In this document: one piece after another, positions 9,708 through 19,500 of the stretch
How positions within the stretch are numbered: the first letter of the stretch is position 1
Layout: each line of letters opens with the position of its first letter
Source: an uncultured Actinomycetes bacterium
Lineage (GTDB): Bacteria > Actinomycetota > Actinomycetes > Nanopelagicales > Nanopelagicaceae
Assembly (NCBI GenBank): GCA_903838035.1
Contig: CAILWW010000052.1
Span: 1 to 32,964 of the forward strand
Direction: 5' to 3'
DNA length: 32,964 nucleotides
Program-made: the position numbers and the translations under genes
Notes under the pieces: generated by a model
What the model was told of the DNA's origin: nothing
What the model saw: only the letters and a program-made list of their open reading frames with translations
The model's database searches: none

Positions 9708-10411
9708 TAAATCTTTCCCAACATGGTGGTGAGAGTTACCGGAGTTAAACCTTTAGCTTGAAGTTGATCTAAGAGAGTCGGCATGGCATCAATAGTGTCT
9801 TGGTGTCCGAAGTGAAGACTGATGATGGAACCGTTCTTCACATTATTCATAACAGCCTTAAGAACGGTGGCCTTGCCTGGATCTTGATAATCCAAAGAGT
9901 CGACATCGTAAGAGATACATTTCTTATAACCATATTTCAGGGCGGTGCTGCGAATGAGAGCCGTTGAATTCTGAGTTCCAGATGGCCGAAAGAATGAACC
10001 GTGATTTCCAATTTGCGCAGTAAGTTCTTTGGCGCAGAGTGAAATCTCAGAATTTACTCGAGGCGCTGAAATAGTTTTCATCTGGGTATGTGAATATGTG
10101 TGGTTGCCGATGTCATGTCCTGCCGCAATTATGGTTTTTGCAATTGTTGGGTTGGCCTTTAGCCAGGTACCAACTGCAAATACAGTTACCGGAACTTTTC
10201 GTTCGGCGAGAATTGCCAGGAGTTTGTGCGCCATTCCGATATCGCCGTTTCCGTGAAAGGTGAGGGCAACTTGTGGCTTACTGCGCGAGCCATGCGAGAT
10301 ATCTGGAGAAGCGGCGTTTGCCAGCGAAGTGAAGCCGGATGCGCCGATGGCGATTGCTCCACCTAGGCCTGCCTTGAGTAGTTCACGGCGATTGAAAGGC
10401 TGGTTTGGCAT
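9707..10411 (-). CDS. Tat-exported polysaccharide deacetylase (NodB-like) family protein
   Basis: NRRELLKAGLGG Tat motif; VALTFHGNGD, GHDIGNHTYSH, FFRPSG, ISLHFGH motifs. Confidence 0.8.
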   Translation of the reverse strand: MPNQPFNRRELLKAGLGGAIAIGASGFTSLANAASPDISHGSRSKPQVALTFHGNGDIGMAHKLLAILAERKVPVTVFAVGTWLKANPTIAKTIIAAGHDIGNHTYSHTQMKTISAPRVNSEISLCAKELTAQIGNHGSFFRPSGTQNSTALIRSTALKYGYKKCISYDVDSLDYQDPGKATVLKAVMNNVKNGSIISLHFGHQDTIDAMPTLLDQLQAKGLTPVTLTTMLGKI

Positions 10412-10448
10412 AAGGTAAGGGTACTCGTGGCAGGCAGGAGGTTCTCTT

Positions 10449-11381
10449 ATGAGCGAAGATGACGATGGTCAATCTGATGAGATCATCACCGAAGAGATGC
10501 TCTGGGAGCGAATTCCGGAGGTAGAAGGAATCGATCGCGCCAATACCTATTATGAACTGAGCGCCCGAATCTATGCCCGCGGCCAATATGACGAAGCCTT
10601 GGCGTTGGCTGAGACGGCGCGTGATATCTATGCCGAGCTTGGATCTGCGAATTCACATGATGGTCTAGCCCAGGCTTATTCAGCAATTGGTTACAACCTC
10701 AACCAACTCAAGCGCATGAGCGAAGCTGCCGATGCCATGAGTAAAGCGGTAGAAATTTTGCGTGAGACAAAATCTCCAATGGCAATCGAACTTGCTTGCA
10801 CACTCGGCGAGTGGTGGTACTCCTCGAAAGAGTATGCAAAGACCATCGAGTGTATGGATGAATGTGTACAGGAACATCTCGTTGATGGAAACGAGAATGG
10901 CGCGGCAAACGACCTTCACCTCATTGGATGTTGCTACCGCGAACTTAAAGATTTTGATAAAGCGCTCGAAGCTTTTGGTGAAGCGCGAGTAATTTTTAAA
11001 AAGTTAAAAGAGGTCGTCAACGTTGCAAGATGCGATCAGAAGATTGCCTACTGCCTCACTGAGATGGGCGATGGCGAAGGTGCGCTCGCAGCTGCCCAGA
11101 AATCGCTTGATGTATTTGTTACTGCGCATGATCATCATCGCGAGACCTATTCACTTCTCGAACTTGGCAAGGCGCAAATCCTTACCGATCAAAATGAGAA
11201 GGGTCTAAATACCCTCGAGCGAGTACTTGATATCGCAACCGATGGCGACAGTAAGGATTTTGATTTCATTCTTGAAATCGAGCGCCGGATTGCGGGTGTT
11301 TTGATCAAACTCGGTCGCACCGAGGAAGCGGATGAGATTACCCGCCGACTTACCTCTATCTCGGAGGTAATGGAGGATTAA
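10449..11381 (+). CDS. tetratricopeptide (TPR) repeat protein
   Basis: Repeated TPR helices (YDEALALAETARDIYAELG, FDKALEAFGEARVIFKKL); AGGAGG upstream of ATG. Confidence 0.8.
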   Translation: MSEDDDGQSDEIITEEMLWERIPEVEGIDRANTYYELSARIYARGQYDEALALAETARDIYAELGSANSHDGLAQAYSAIGYNLNQLKRMSEAADAMSKAVEILRETKSPMAIELACTLGEWWYSSKEYAKTIECMDECVQEHLVDGNENGAANDLHLIGCCYRELKDFDKALEAFGEARVIFKKLKEVVNVARCDQKIAYCLTEMGDGEGALAAAQKSLDVFVTAHDHHRETYSLLELGKAQILTDQNEKGLNTLERVLDIATDGDSKDFDFILEIERRIAGVLIKLGRTEEADEITRRLTSISEVMED

Positions 11382-12021
11382 GGTGCTGCATCGCCCAGGC
11401 ATACATCGCTATTGCCCCCGCGGCTGATGCATTCATCGATCTGGTTGATCCATATTGGTTAATCGCTAAGACCGTTTCACAAACTTCGACTGCCTCATCC
11501 GACATACCAGCGCCTTCTTGGCCAAAGAAGAGGACGCATCTCTCGGGCAGGTTTGTGCTCTCTAACTGCTTAGATATCGCCAGGTTATCGATTCCAATAA
11601 TCGGTACCGAATTTTCTTTGCACCATTGTGCAAAATCTTGAACCGTTGGATGGTGAAGTACATGCAAATACTTATCGGTCACCATCGCACCGCGCTTATT
11701 CCAGTCGCGCTTTCCCACGATATGAACGTATGAAACGTTAAATGCATTAGCGGTACGAACAACAGAACCAATATTTAAATCATGTTGCCAATTCTCAATT
11801 GCAATTTGCAGTTTATGTCGCTTGGTATCAAGGTCGGCAACAATTGCTTCAACGCTCCAATATCGGTAATGATCTAGGACGTTTCGACGATCTCCATTTT
11901 CCAGAAGCTCGGGGTCAAAGTGAGCCTCAGTTGGCCAGGGGAGCGGGTGTGGTCCAACGCCAACGACTGGATAGAATTCGCCCGGTCCAATTTCACCAGG
12001 CGTCTTACTAGTCGCATCCAT
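11356..12021 (-). CDS. TrmH/SpoU-family RNA methyltransferase
   Basis: NIGSVVRTANAF, CVLFFGQEGAGMSDEAVE, INQYGSTRSMNASAAGAIAMYAW motifs. Confidence 0.88.
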   Translation of the reverse strand: MDATSKTPGEIGPGEFYPVVGVGPHPLPWPTEAHFDPELLENGDRRNVLDHYRYWSVEAIVADLDTKRHKLQIAIENWQHDLNIGSVVRTANAFNVSYVHIVGKRDWNKRGAMVTDKYLHVLHHPTVQDFAQWCKENSVPIIGIDNLAISKQLESTNLPERCVLFFGQEGAGMSDEAVEVCETVLAINQYGSTRSMNASAAGAIAMYAWAMQHLNPPLPPR

Positions 12022-12045
12022 AACTCAACTTTAGGGGCAGCGGGC

Positions 12046-12936
12046 ATGAAGCAAAAATCTTGGGTTCCTGCCTATATCGCCCTTGGAACCGTATGGGGAT
12101 GTTCATTCATCTTTATTAAGCAAGGTTTGGAATTTCTCACTCCATTTGGCGTGGCATTCATGCGCTGCGCGCTTGGCGCGCTCTCGTTGCTCATAATCAT
12201 TAAAGTGCGTAAGCAACCACTTCCGCGCCAGCGATCTACCTGGGTCAAATTGTGGATCGTTTCCTTACTGCTCAATGTTTTTCCTGGAATTCTCTTTGCC
12301 TATGCTGAAGTGCGAGTTACCTCTGTCCTTGCTGGAATTATTAATGCAACGACACCACTCACCACTCTTATTGTCATGCTCACTATTTTTCGAGAAGAGA
12401 AGATCAAGCGATACCAATTACTTGGACTTGGCTTTGGCGCGCTCGGAGTTCTAACGGTCCTTGGCATTTGGAAGGGAGTGGGCCACAACTCTCTCATCGG
12501 AATCCTTGCGCTTCTGCTCGCCGTCACTTGCTACGGTTTTTCATTTCCATTTTCTAGGAAATATGTGCTTCCACTTGGACTTCGCCCAGATGTAATGGCC
12601 GCTACTCAAATCACCAGCGCTTCGATCACCTTGCTTCCGCTCTTTCTCTATAACGGAATCTCCCATGATCATTACCGAGTCGGACCAGTCTTAGGAATGG
12701 TCGCCCTGGGTGTGCTCGGAACTGGGTATGCCTATATCTGGAATTTCCAAATCATCGCGGCCGCCGGAAGTTCAATCGCGAGCTCTGTTACCTATCTGAC
12801 CCCTGTGGTTGCGGTGATAGTTGGCTGGCTATTTCTTGGAGAGCACACGACATGGAATCAACCAGTCGGTGGCGCGCTAGTGGTTCTCGGTGCGGCGATT
12901 TCGCAAGGACGTTTCTCACAGGTAAGAAAGGCATAA
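12046..12936 (+). CDS. EamA/DMT-family transporter
   Basis: About ten TM segments; YIALGTVWGCSFIFIKQGLEF and AEVRVTSVLAGIINATTPLTTLI. Start set at internal ATG (MKQKSW), since the upstream ORF extension overlaps trmH antisense. Confidence 0.85.
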   Translation: MKQKSWVPAYIALGTVWGCSFIFIKQGLEFLTPFGVAFMRCALGALSLLIIIKVRKQPLPRQRSTWVKLWIVSLLLNVFPGILFAYAEVRVTSVLAGIINATTPLTTLIVMLTIFREEKIKRYQLLGLGFGALGVLTVLGIWKGVGHNSLIGILALLLAVTCYGFSFPFSRKYVLPLGLRPDVMAATQITSASITLLPLFLYNGISHDHYRVGPVLGMVALGVLGTGYAYIWNFQIIAAAGSSIASSVTYLTPVVAVIVGWLFLGEHTTWNQPVGGALVVLGAAISQGRFSQVRKA

Positions 12937-12943
12937 TCCTCTA

Positions 12944-14062
12944 GTGCGCCGATATCTCACTGCAGCTGGAAGTTGCCTACTTCTATTCACGGCTCTGATT
13001 TCACCTGCGCAGGCGCTGACAATTCCAACAAGTTTTAAACGCCTAGCTCAATCACCTTTGCTGGCACATCCGGGAATAATTCTGATTGACCCAGCAACCC
13101 AAGAGACTATTTTCTCATCGGCGCCAGATGCGCTACGCACCCCAGCATCTGTTCTCAAATTACTCTCAACAAGTTATGCGACGGCCACACTTGGAGCGGA
13201 TACAACTTTTCACACCACGATTAGCGAAACGGCCGAACCAGGCAAATATGTTATTAATGGCGAACTCGATCCGTGGCTTACCGCCAGCGAATTTGAAGCG
13301 AATAAATATCACCGCGCGTTCTTGCCAACGTTAATTAACGAAGTTTATATCAAAGATACCAATGTAAAAAAGCTCAACATTGATTTCTATGGACTGCATG
13401 ATGCAGATATTGCGCTGATAAAGAAATATTACGCCGGTGCCTTAACCCTTAATTTCCATCGCATAAATTCGCCAGCTGTTGCGAAAGCGGAGGCAACAAC
13501 TCAACTCTCTGAAATCACTTCACCGCCCCTCAAAGATATAGTCGGTTTCACACTTCTCTGGAGTGATAACAACTTGGCCGATCGTTTAGCTCGCCTTGCT
13601 GCAACAAAAGATGGATTTACTTCTGATGCTGCCGGAATACAAAGTGGATTTGAAAAATTCTTGGGTGCACAAGGAATCGATACCGTTGGCCTACATGTTT
13701 ATGATGGCAACGGACTTTCCAAAGAGAATAAGGTCTCGGCTAGAACGATTGCCCAACTACTTCTTAAAATTCGCACAGCACCAGAACTAGCTGCGGTCTA
13801 CGCCGGATTGCCACTTGCAGGCAAGACCGGAACGCTCAAAGATCGATTCATCAAAGATGCCCCCAAGGGCGTAGGTCTAGTCAAGGCAAAGACGGGTTGG
13901 ATCAACGGCACTGTGAGCCTGGCGGGGTATGTTGAAGTAGGCAGCAATCAGTATGTATTTGCAATTATTGCCGACAAAATTAAGCCCACAGAGCCCCGTC
14001 GGCAGCTTGCGCGTGAGACGATAGACAAGATGCTCGCGACAATTGCTAAGCCAAAGGCCTAA
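12944..14062 (+). CDS. dacB: D-alanyl-D-alanine carboxypeptidase/endopeptidase (PBP4 family)
   Basis: SxxK (PASVLK), SxN (WSDNNLADR), KTG (VKAKTGW); signal peptide; GTG start. Confidence 0.85.
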   Translation: MRRYLTAAGSCLLLFTALISPAQALTIPTSFKRLAQSPLLAHPGIILIDPATQETIFSSAPDALRTPASVLKLLSTSYATATLGADTTFHTTISETAEPGKYVINGELDPWLTASEFEANKYHRAFLPTLINEVYIKDTNVKKLNIDFYGLHDADIALIKKYYAGALTLNFHRINSPAVAKAEATTQLSEITSPPLKDIVGFTLLWSDNNLADRLARLAATKDGFTSDAAGIQSGFEKFLGAQGIDTVGLHVYDGNGLSKENKVSARTIAQLLLKIRTAPELAAVYAGLPLAGKTGTLKDRFIKDAPKGVGLVKAKTGWINGTVSLAGYVEVGSNQYVFAIIADKIKPTEPRRQLARETIDKMLATIAKPKA

Positions 14063-14064
14063 AT

Positions 14065-14928
14065 ATGAAAAATAGCTTTGCTCCTTATATTGCGCTGATG
14101 AAATTGCGCGTGGTCGAGCTATTGCTGGTCACCACTTTGCCAGCACTTTTTCTTGCGCAAGGTGGCACCCCATCTCTGAAAATCACCATCGCGACCCTGA
14201 TTGGCGGAACCCTTGCCGCCGGTGCATCCAATGCATTTAACATGATCATCGAAGTTGACTCTGATCGCTTGATGGATCGCACATCAAAGCGTCCACTTGT
14301 TACCGGTCAAGTCTCCGAGCAAGCGGCCTTCATCTTCGCATCTGCTCTAACCATCATCTCGCTTGCGATCTTTAAAATATTTACAAATACTTACGCAACC
14401 ATTCTGACCGCCGCGGCCATTGTTTTCTATGTACTTGGATACACAATTGGGTTAAAGCGTCGCACCTCTCAAAATATTGTTTGGGGAGGGATAGCCGGAT
14501 GTATGCCAGTACTAATCGGTTGGGCAGCTCTTCGCGACAGTCTCGCGCTCACTGCCTGGTTGTTCTTTTTGGTTATTTTCTTCTGGACCCCGCCACACTT
14601 CTGGGCGCTGGCGATTAAATATAAAGAGGATTACGCCGCCGCTGGAATTCCAATGCTGCCGGTCGTAGCCTCGATGAAATCAGTCGAGAAGCAGATGTGG
14701 TGGCACACAATCGGAATGATTCTCACCTCCCTGGGCGTTAACTACACCGCCCACCTTCCATGGTGGTGTTGGGTTATTACCGCCCTGCTTGGTGGCGGAT
14801 TTATTCAGCAGTTAATTCGCATAAATAAAGGCGATGGCGGAAAAGCTGCGGCCAAACTCTTTCAATGGTCTATCACTTACCTCTCTGCCTACTCACTTAT
14901 CCTCGTTATCGCGGTACTCGTTAAATAA
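14065..14928 (+). CDS. ctaB: protoheme IX farnesyltransferase (heme O synthase)
   Basis: UbiA-type NMIIEVDSDRLMDRTSKRPL motif; multi-TM. Confidence 0.92.
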   Translation: MKNSFAPYIALMKLRVVELLLVTTLPALFLAQGGTPSLKITIATLIGGTLAAGASNAFNMIIEVDSDRLMDRTSKRPLVTGQVSEQAAFIFASALTIISLAIFKIFTNTYATILTAAAIVFYVLGYTIGLKRRTSQNIVWGGIAGCMPVLIGWAALRDSLALTAWLFFLVIFFWTPPHFWALAIKYKEDYAAAGIPMLPVVASMKSVEKQMWWHTIGMILTSLGVNYTAHLPWWCWVITALLGGGFIQQLIRINKGDGGKAAAKLFQWSITYLSAYSLILVIAVLVK

Positions 14929-14955
14929 TTAAGGTTGGCGCGATACAGTGTCGGA

Positions 14956-15867
14956 ATGACGAAGCTGGCGATATCAGTACAAGATCTCACTAAAGTTTAT
15001 GGAGAGCGCGCTGCGCTCTCGCACGCAACCTTTGATGTTCCACTTGGAACAATCTGCGGATTCGTAGGACCAAATGGTTCAGGCAAGACCACGACTATTC
15101 GAATGCTTCTCGGATTAATTACTCCCACAGGTGGAACCGGATCGGTCCTTGGCGAGAGCATCAACGAGCCAGAGAAATACCTGCCAAAAGTTGGCGCCAT
15201 GATTGAGGGCCCCGCTTTCTATCCCGCTCTCTCTGGTGCGGAAAACCTACGTGTTCTCGCTAGTTTGGGCGGTTTTGCTCAGTCACGAGTGGCAGAGTTG
15301 TTGGAGAAAGTCGGGCTCGCCGATCGCGGTGGCTCTAAATACAAGACGTATTCGCTCGGCATGAAGCAACGGCTTGGAATTGCCGCCGCGTTATTACCCA
15401 ACCCAGAACTCTTAATCTTGGATGAACCAACAAATGGTTTAGATCCATCTGGCATTCAAGAGGTTCGTGAACTGATGCGATCACTTGCAGATAACGGCAC
15501 CACTGTCTTTGTTTCATCCCACTTACTCGGTGAACTTGAGATGATCGCAGAATCTCTTGTGATGTTGCGCAATGGAAAAGTTATCTTCGCTGGCCAGACC
15601 GACCAACTTCTCTCGGCTCAAAAACCAATCTTGGTTGTCACTCCGGAATATCACGTTGACTTACAAAGAGTTGCCGCCATTGCAGAATCGCAAGGACATC
15701 ACACCACCATCATCGGAGATGCCGCCCATATTGTGAGTCCGCCAGATTGGGCCCCGACTTTAAATCGAGCTGCATTCGAGGCGGGAATCACCCTGGCTTC
15801 AATCAGCCACGTCCGCCCATCTCTCGAAGAGAAATTCTTCGACATGACTTCCGAGGAGGAGAAATAA
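14956..15867 (+). CDS. ABC transporter ATP-binding protein
   Basis: Walker A GPNGSGKTT, signature YSLGMKQRLGIA, Walker B LLILDEPTNGLDP. Start set at ATG 14956 rather than TTG 14935. Confidence 0.93.
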   Translation: MTKLAISVQDLTKVYGERAALSHATFDVPLGTICGFVGPNGSGKTTTIRMLLGLITPTGGTGSVLGESINEPEKYLPKVGAMIEGPAFYPALSGAENLRVLASLGGFAQSRVAELLEKVGLADRGGSKYKTYSLGMKQRLGIAAALLPNPELLILDEPTNGLDPSGIQEVRELMRSLADNGTTVFVSSHLLGELEMIAESLVMLRNGKVIFAGQTDQLLSAQKPILVVTPEYHVDLQRVAAIAESQGHHTTIIGDAAHIVSPPDWAPTLNRAAFEAGITLASISHVRPSLEEKFFDMTSEEEK

Positions 15868-16662
15868 ATGTTTAGAGTCTTTCTCGCTGAGTCGCGAAAA
15901 TTACGCCGTCCTACTTTGGCAATCTCAACCCTGCTTACCGTCAGCGGACTGTCGGCGCTCTTCACCTCGATTGTCTTTCTCCGTTTAAATTCTGGCCGCC
16001 CAAATACCAAGCGGGGTCAGATCATCACCGCAGCAGAGTTAAGTAACGCACATGGAATGGTTTACGGCTTCAAGCTCGTTGCCTTCTTTCTCGGCATAAC
16101 CGCGCTTTGTGTATTTGCTTCTCAAACTGCCCAGGAGTACACCCATGGAACGCTTCGTAATCTCTTAGTTCGCCAACCCTCAAGAATGAAGATTCTGTTT
16201 GGAAAATTTGCGGCGATGACGCTTTTTGCGCTCGTAATGGTTACTTGGACTGGCGCGGTAAGTATTTTGACCTCATACCTTCTTGCCGGGAAAGGTCATG
16301 TAGATACTTCTCTTTGGAGTTCTGGAGCGGGCTTCCACTATCTCGCACAAACCACTATCAATATTTTGCTCGCAACTATTGGTTTTGGTGCACTGGGAAT
16401 GATTCTTGGTCTGCTCTTTAGATCGCCCATCACCTCAATTGCAGTCGGTGTCTTATGGTCGCTCATTCTCGAAACGATTCTTGGCGCCGCCCTCTCGAGC
16501 ACCCAACCATGGTTGCCTGGACAAAATATCGCCAATATTGCCGAAGGTGGTGGGACCCAGGGCGTCTCGTATATGCACTCAATCTGGCTCTCCCTGATTT
16601 ATCTGGGAGTTGGCTTAGCGATAGTGAGTACGCTCTTTAAAAGAAGAGATGTGGCTAACTAA
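15868..16662 (+). CDS. ABC-2 type transporter permease
   Basis: Multi-TM protein directly following the ATPase gene. Confidence 0.8.
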   Translation: MFRVFLAESRKLRRPTLAISTLLTVSGLSALFTSIVFLRLNSGRPNTKRGQIITAAELSNAHGMVYGFKLVAFFLGITALCVFASQTAQEYTHGTLRNLLVRQPSRMKILFGKFAAMTLFALVMVTWTGAVSILTSYLLAGKGHVDTSLWSSGAGFHYLAQTTINILLATIGFGALGMILGLLFRSPITSIAVGVLWSLILETILGAALSSTQPWLPGQNIANIAEGGGTQGVSYMHSIWLSLIYLGVGLAIVSTLFKRRDVAN

Positions 16663-16753
16663 TAGCGTTCAATTAACCTTTAAATTCAGAGCTTTTAACG
16701 TTCACTGCTTTATCCTTAAGGTTCCCCGAACTTATTGAATATGGATAGAGCAG

Positions 16754-17974
16754 ATGCGCAGAGATATGAAGCTAAAGCTACTTGTAGGTGCTTTAACTCT
16801 CTCCGCCGTGCTCATTCCAATCTCTGCCACCCAATCCTTTGCTAAAACTCCAGCGCCGACCCAAGCCCAGATTGATGCGGCGAAGGTGGCTGAAAAAGCA
16901 AAAGCTGCAGCAGCAAGTGCAGCGCAAGCAAAGTTAAATTCGGCGACCCAAACCCTTAATCAATTAGTAGCCGTGGCAAATAAAGCCGCCGCCGCATACC
17001 AAGTAGCCCTCAAGAATCTGGCAATCGCAACTGCAAATGCGAATGCCGCGGCCAAACATTCGGCGGCAGCACAGGCAGCAGTTGCAGCCGCGAATCAAAA
17101 TATCGGACGCATGGCTAGCAGCGCATACAAAATGGGCAGTGGCTTTAGCAACCTCAACTCGGTTTTAAATGCTAATGGCCCGCAAGATATGGTCGACCGG
17201 TTATCGACACTAAATAAAATTGGCGCCGGAGATGCCATCACTCTCCAACGTTTTCAAACCGCAGAAGCGGCAGCGAAGGCAGCAAAGCTAGAAGCAGATC
17301 GCACAAAGGCAGCACAAGCAGATGCAACTGCAAAAGTAGCCTCGACTAAAGCAGCAGCTGATGCCGCAAAGGCGGCACAACAGAAAGAAGTTGATCGCTT
17401 ACGTGCAATTCAAAACACGCTCGCGGCTGAATTAGCTAAGGCGCACAATTTCACCTTAACCCTTGTCCAACAACGTCAGATTGCCTTGCTGGAAGAAGCG
17501 AATGCAACTATCGCTGCCCAAACTCCAGGCCAGAAGAGCATCTGGCCAAATCGAAATTTCAAAGGTCGCAATTCAATTCGTTCAACCGATGCGATTCGTA
17601 CAAAAGCAGTTGCTTTTGCCAAGGCCCAAGTACTTGCTCGCTGGCCATATGTTTGGGGCGCGCAAGGACCGAAATCCTTCGATTGTTCTGGATTGGTTTA
17701 CGCTGCATATAAAGCAGCTGGTTTGGGCTATCCCAATTGGGGGCGCCTGAACGCAGCGCTTTACTTTGTAGATACCCAGCGCGTTCCGCTCAACGCCCTA
17801 ATACCCGGCGACCTGCTCTTCTATTCATACGATGGTTCAGTTCAAAATATTCACCACATCACCATTTATGCTGGCAATGGCATGATGTGGGAGGCGAATT
17901 CCAAGCGGCTTGGACTCTTGTACTCAAATATGTACAGCATCAAGGGCCTTATGCCATCAGGTGGTCGCGTCTAA
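16754..17974 (+). CDS. secreted NlpC/P60-family peptidoglycan hydrolase with Ala/Lys-rich coiled coil
   Basis: Signal peptide; long coiled coil; FDCSGLVYAAY and IHHITIYAGNG catalytic motifs. Confidence 0.87.
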   Translation: MRRDMKLKLLVGALTLSAVLIPISATQSFAKTPAPTQAQIDAAKVAEKAKAAAASAAQAKLNSATQTLNQLVAVANKAAAAYQVALKNLAIATANANAAAKHSAAAQAAVAAANQNIGRMASSAYKMGSGFSNLNSVLNANGPQDMVDRLSTLNKIGAGDAITLQRFQTAEAAAKAAKLEADRTKAAQADATAKVASTKAAADAAKAAQQKEVDRLRAIQNTLAAELAKAHNFTLTLVQQRQIALLEEANATIAAQTPGQKSIWPNRNFKGRNSIRSTDAIRTKAVAFAKAQVLARWPYVWGAQGPKSFDCSGLVYAAYKAAGLGYPNWGRLNAALYFVDTQRVPLNALIPGDLLFYSYDGSVQNIHHITIYAGNGMMWEANSKRLGLLYSNMYSIKGLMPSGGRV

Positions 17975-17986
17975 TACAGTAAGGCC

Positions 17987-18958
17987 ATGAGCATTACGAC
18001 GCCCGCGCTGCTTGCGATTCGTCACTCGCTCAAAAAGTATTTAGCTGATCTCTCGCCTAGCGAAAATATTCTGGTTGGTTGTTCTGGTGGAGCGGATTCG
18101 CTAGCTCTTACTTATGCGTTACATAAAGAGTCGGCAGCGCTTAAATTTAATTTGATTCCAGTAATTGTGGATCATGGACTTCAAGCAGGGTCTGCTGATG
18201 TCGCAGAACGTACCAAGCAGAAACTTCGCTCATGGGGAATCGAAGAAATCTTTTCGGCAAGAGCGCAGGTAACACTAACTGATGGTCTCGAAGCATCCGC
18301 TCGTCGAGCCAGATATCAAATCTTTCATCAGGCAATCGACACTTTCCCAACTCAAAAATTCTTTCTCGCGCACACGCAAAATGATCAAGCCGAAAGCGTG
18401 CTTCTTGGATTGGCTCGGGGATCCGGTACGAAGTCTCTATCCGGTATGGCAGATATCAATGGCGCATTCATTAGACCTTTGCTCAACATTTCTCGAACTT
18501 TGACTGAAGCCGCGTGCAATGAAGTGGGTATTGAGTTTTGGATTGATCCGCACAATTCGAATGAAGAATTTACCCGCGTGCGAGTTCGAAAAAATATTTT
18601 GCCGTTGATGGAGCGCGAACTTGGCCCCGGCATTATTGAAGCCTTAGCAAAGAGCGCCAGAATTCTTCGGGAAGATGCGCAGGCCCTTGATGATTGGGCG
18701 AGCCAGATCAACGATTTAGCCATTGAGGAACTTGCCGCCCTACCCAAGGCGGTTCGCGCCCGGGTCCTTCGACGTGTGATTTACGAGGCAGGTGCCCCTT
18801 CCGGGAGCCTCTCGGCCGAAGATATTGAGCCTGTGGAGGCTTTAATTTCGAATTGGCACGGCCAGGGCGAGGTCAGCCTCCCTGGCGGTGTGAAGGTAGC
18901 TCGAATTTCGGGCAGACTTTCGCTCTCGACCCACCCCAAAGGAGAACCGTGGACCTAG
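17987..18958 (+). CDS. tilS: tRNA(Ile)-lysidine synthase
   Basis: SGGADSLAL PP-loop; VDHGLQ; DPHNSNEEFTRVRVRKNILP. Confidence 0.93.
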   Translation: MSITTPALLAIRHSLKKYLADLSPSENILVGCSGGADSLALTYALHKESAALKFNLIPVIVDHGLQAGSADVAERTKQKLRSWGIEEIFSARAQVTLTDGLEASARRARYQIFHQAIDTFPTQKFFLAHTQNDQAESVLLGLARGSGTKSLSGMADINGAFIRPLLNISRTLTEAACNEVGIEFWIDPHNSNEEFTRVRVRKNILPLMERELGPGIIEALAKSARILREDAQALDDWASQINDLAIEELAALPKAVRARVLRRVIYEAGAPSGSLSAEDIEPVEALISNWHGQGEVSLPGGVKVARISGRLSLSTHPKGEPWT

Positions 18959-19500
18959 CAACATCAGGCAGCGATATTGAAAAAGTAATCGCTACTCATG
19001 ATCAGATCATCGCTCGACTAAAAGAGTTAGCTCGCAAAGTTGAGAGTGATTATGAAGGTCGCGATCTCTTGTTGATCGGCGTGCTCAAAGGCGCTGTTAT
19101 GACCCTTGCTGATTTTGCTCGTGAATTACAACGCCATGTCGAAATGGATTGGATGGCGGTCTCCTCATATGGTTCTGGCACAAAGTCCAGCGGAGTCGTT
19201 CGTATCCTGAAAGATTTAGATCGAGATATCACTGGACGTGAGGTCCTCATTATCGAAGATATCGTCGATACCGGATTGACGCTGGCTTGGTTAAAGTCGA
19301 ACTTGGAATCTCGTGGCGCTAAGAGCGTGGAAATTCTTACGATGCTTCGCAAACCTGATGCGGCCAAGGTTGCGGTTGATGTGAAGTATGTTGGTTTTGA
19401 AATTCCCATCGAGTTTGTAGTTGGTTACGGTTTAGATTTCGATGAGAAGTATCGCAACCTCGATTTCATTGGCGTACTAGCGAAACATATGTACTCATAA
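18949..19500 (+). CDS. hpt: hypoxanthine phosphoribosyltransferase
   Basis: VLIIEDIVDTGLTL PRPP motif; GVLKGA; GYGLDFDEKYRNL. Start set at GTG 18949 with AAAGGAG RBS; overlaps tilS by 10 nt. Confidence 0.93.
   Translation: MDLATSGSDIEKVIATHDQIIARLKELARKVESDYEGRDLLLIGVLKGAVMTLADFARELQRHVEMDWMAVSSYGSGTKSSGVVRILKDLDRDITGREVLIIEDIVDTGLTLAWLKSNLESRGAKSVEILTMLRKPDAAKVAVDVKYVGFEIPIEFVVGYGLDFDEKYRNLDFIGVLAKHMYS

Noticed and set aside
16663-16753. Possible ydaO-type (c-di-AMP) riboswitch upstream of the NlpC/P60 gene, as in some actinobacteria
   Set aside because: The gap is only 91 bp and I could not see the expected multi-helix architecture.
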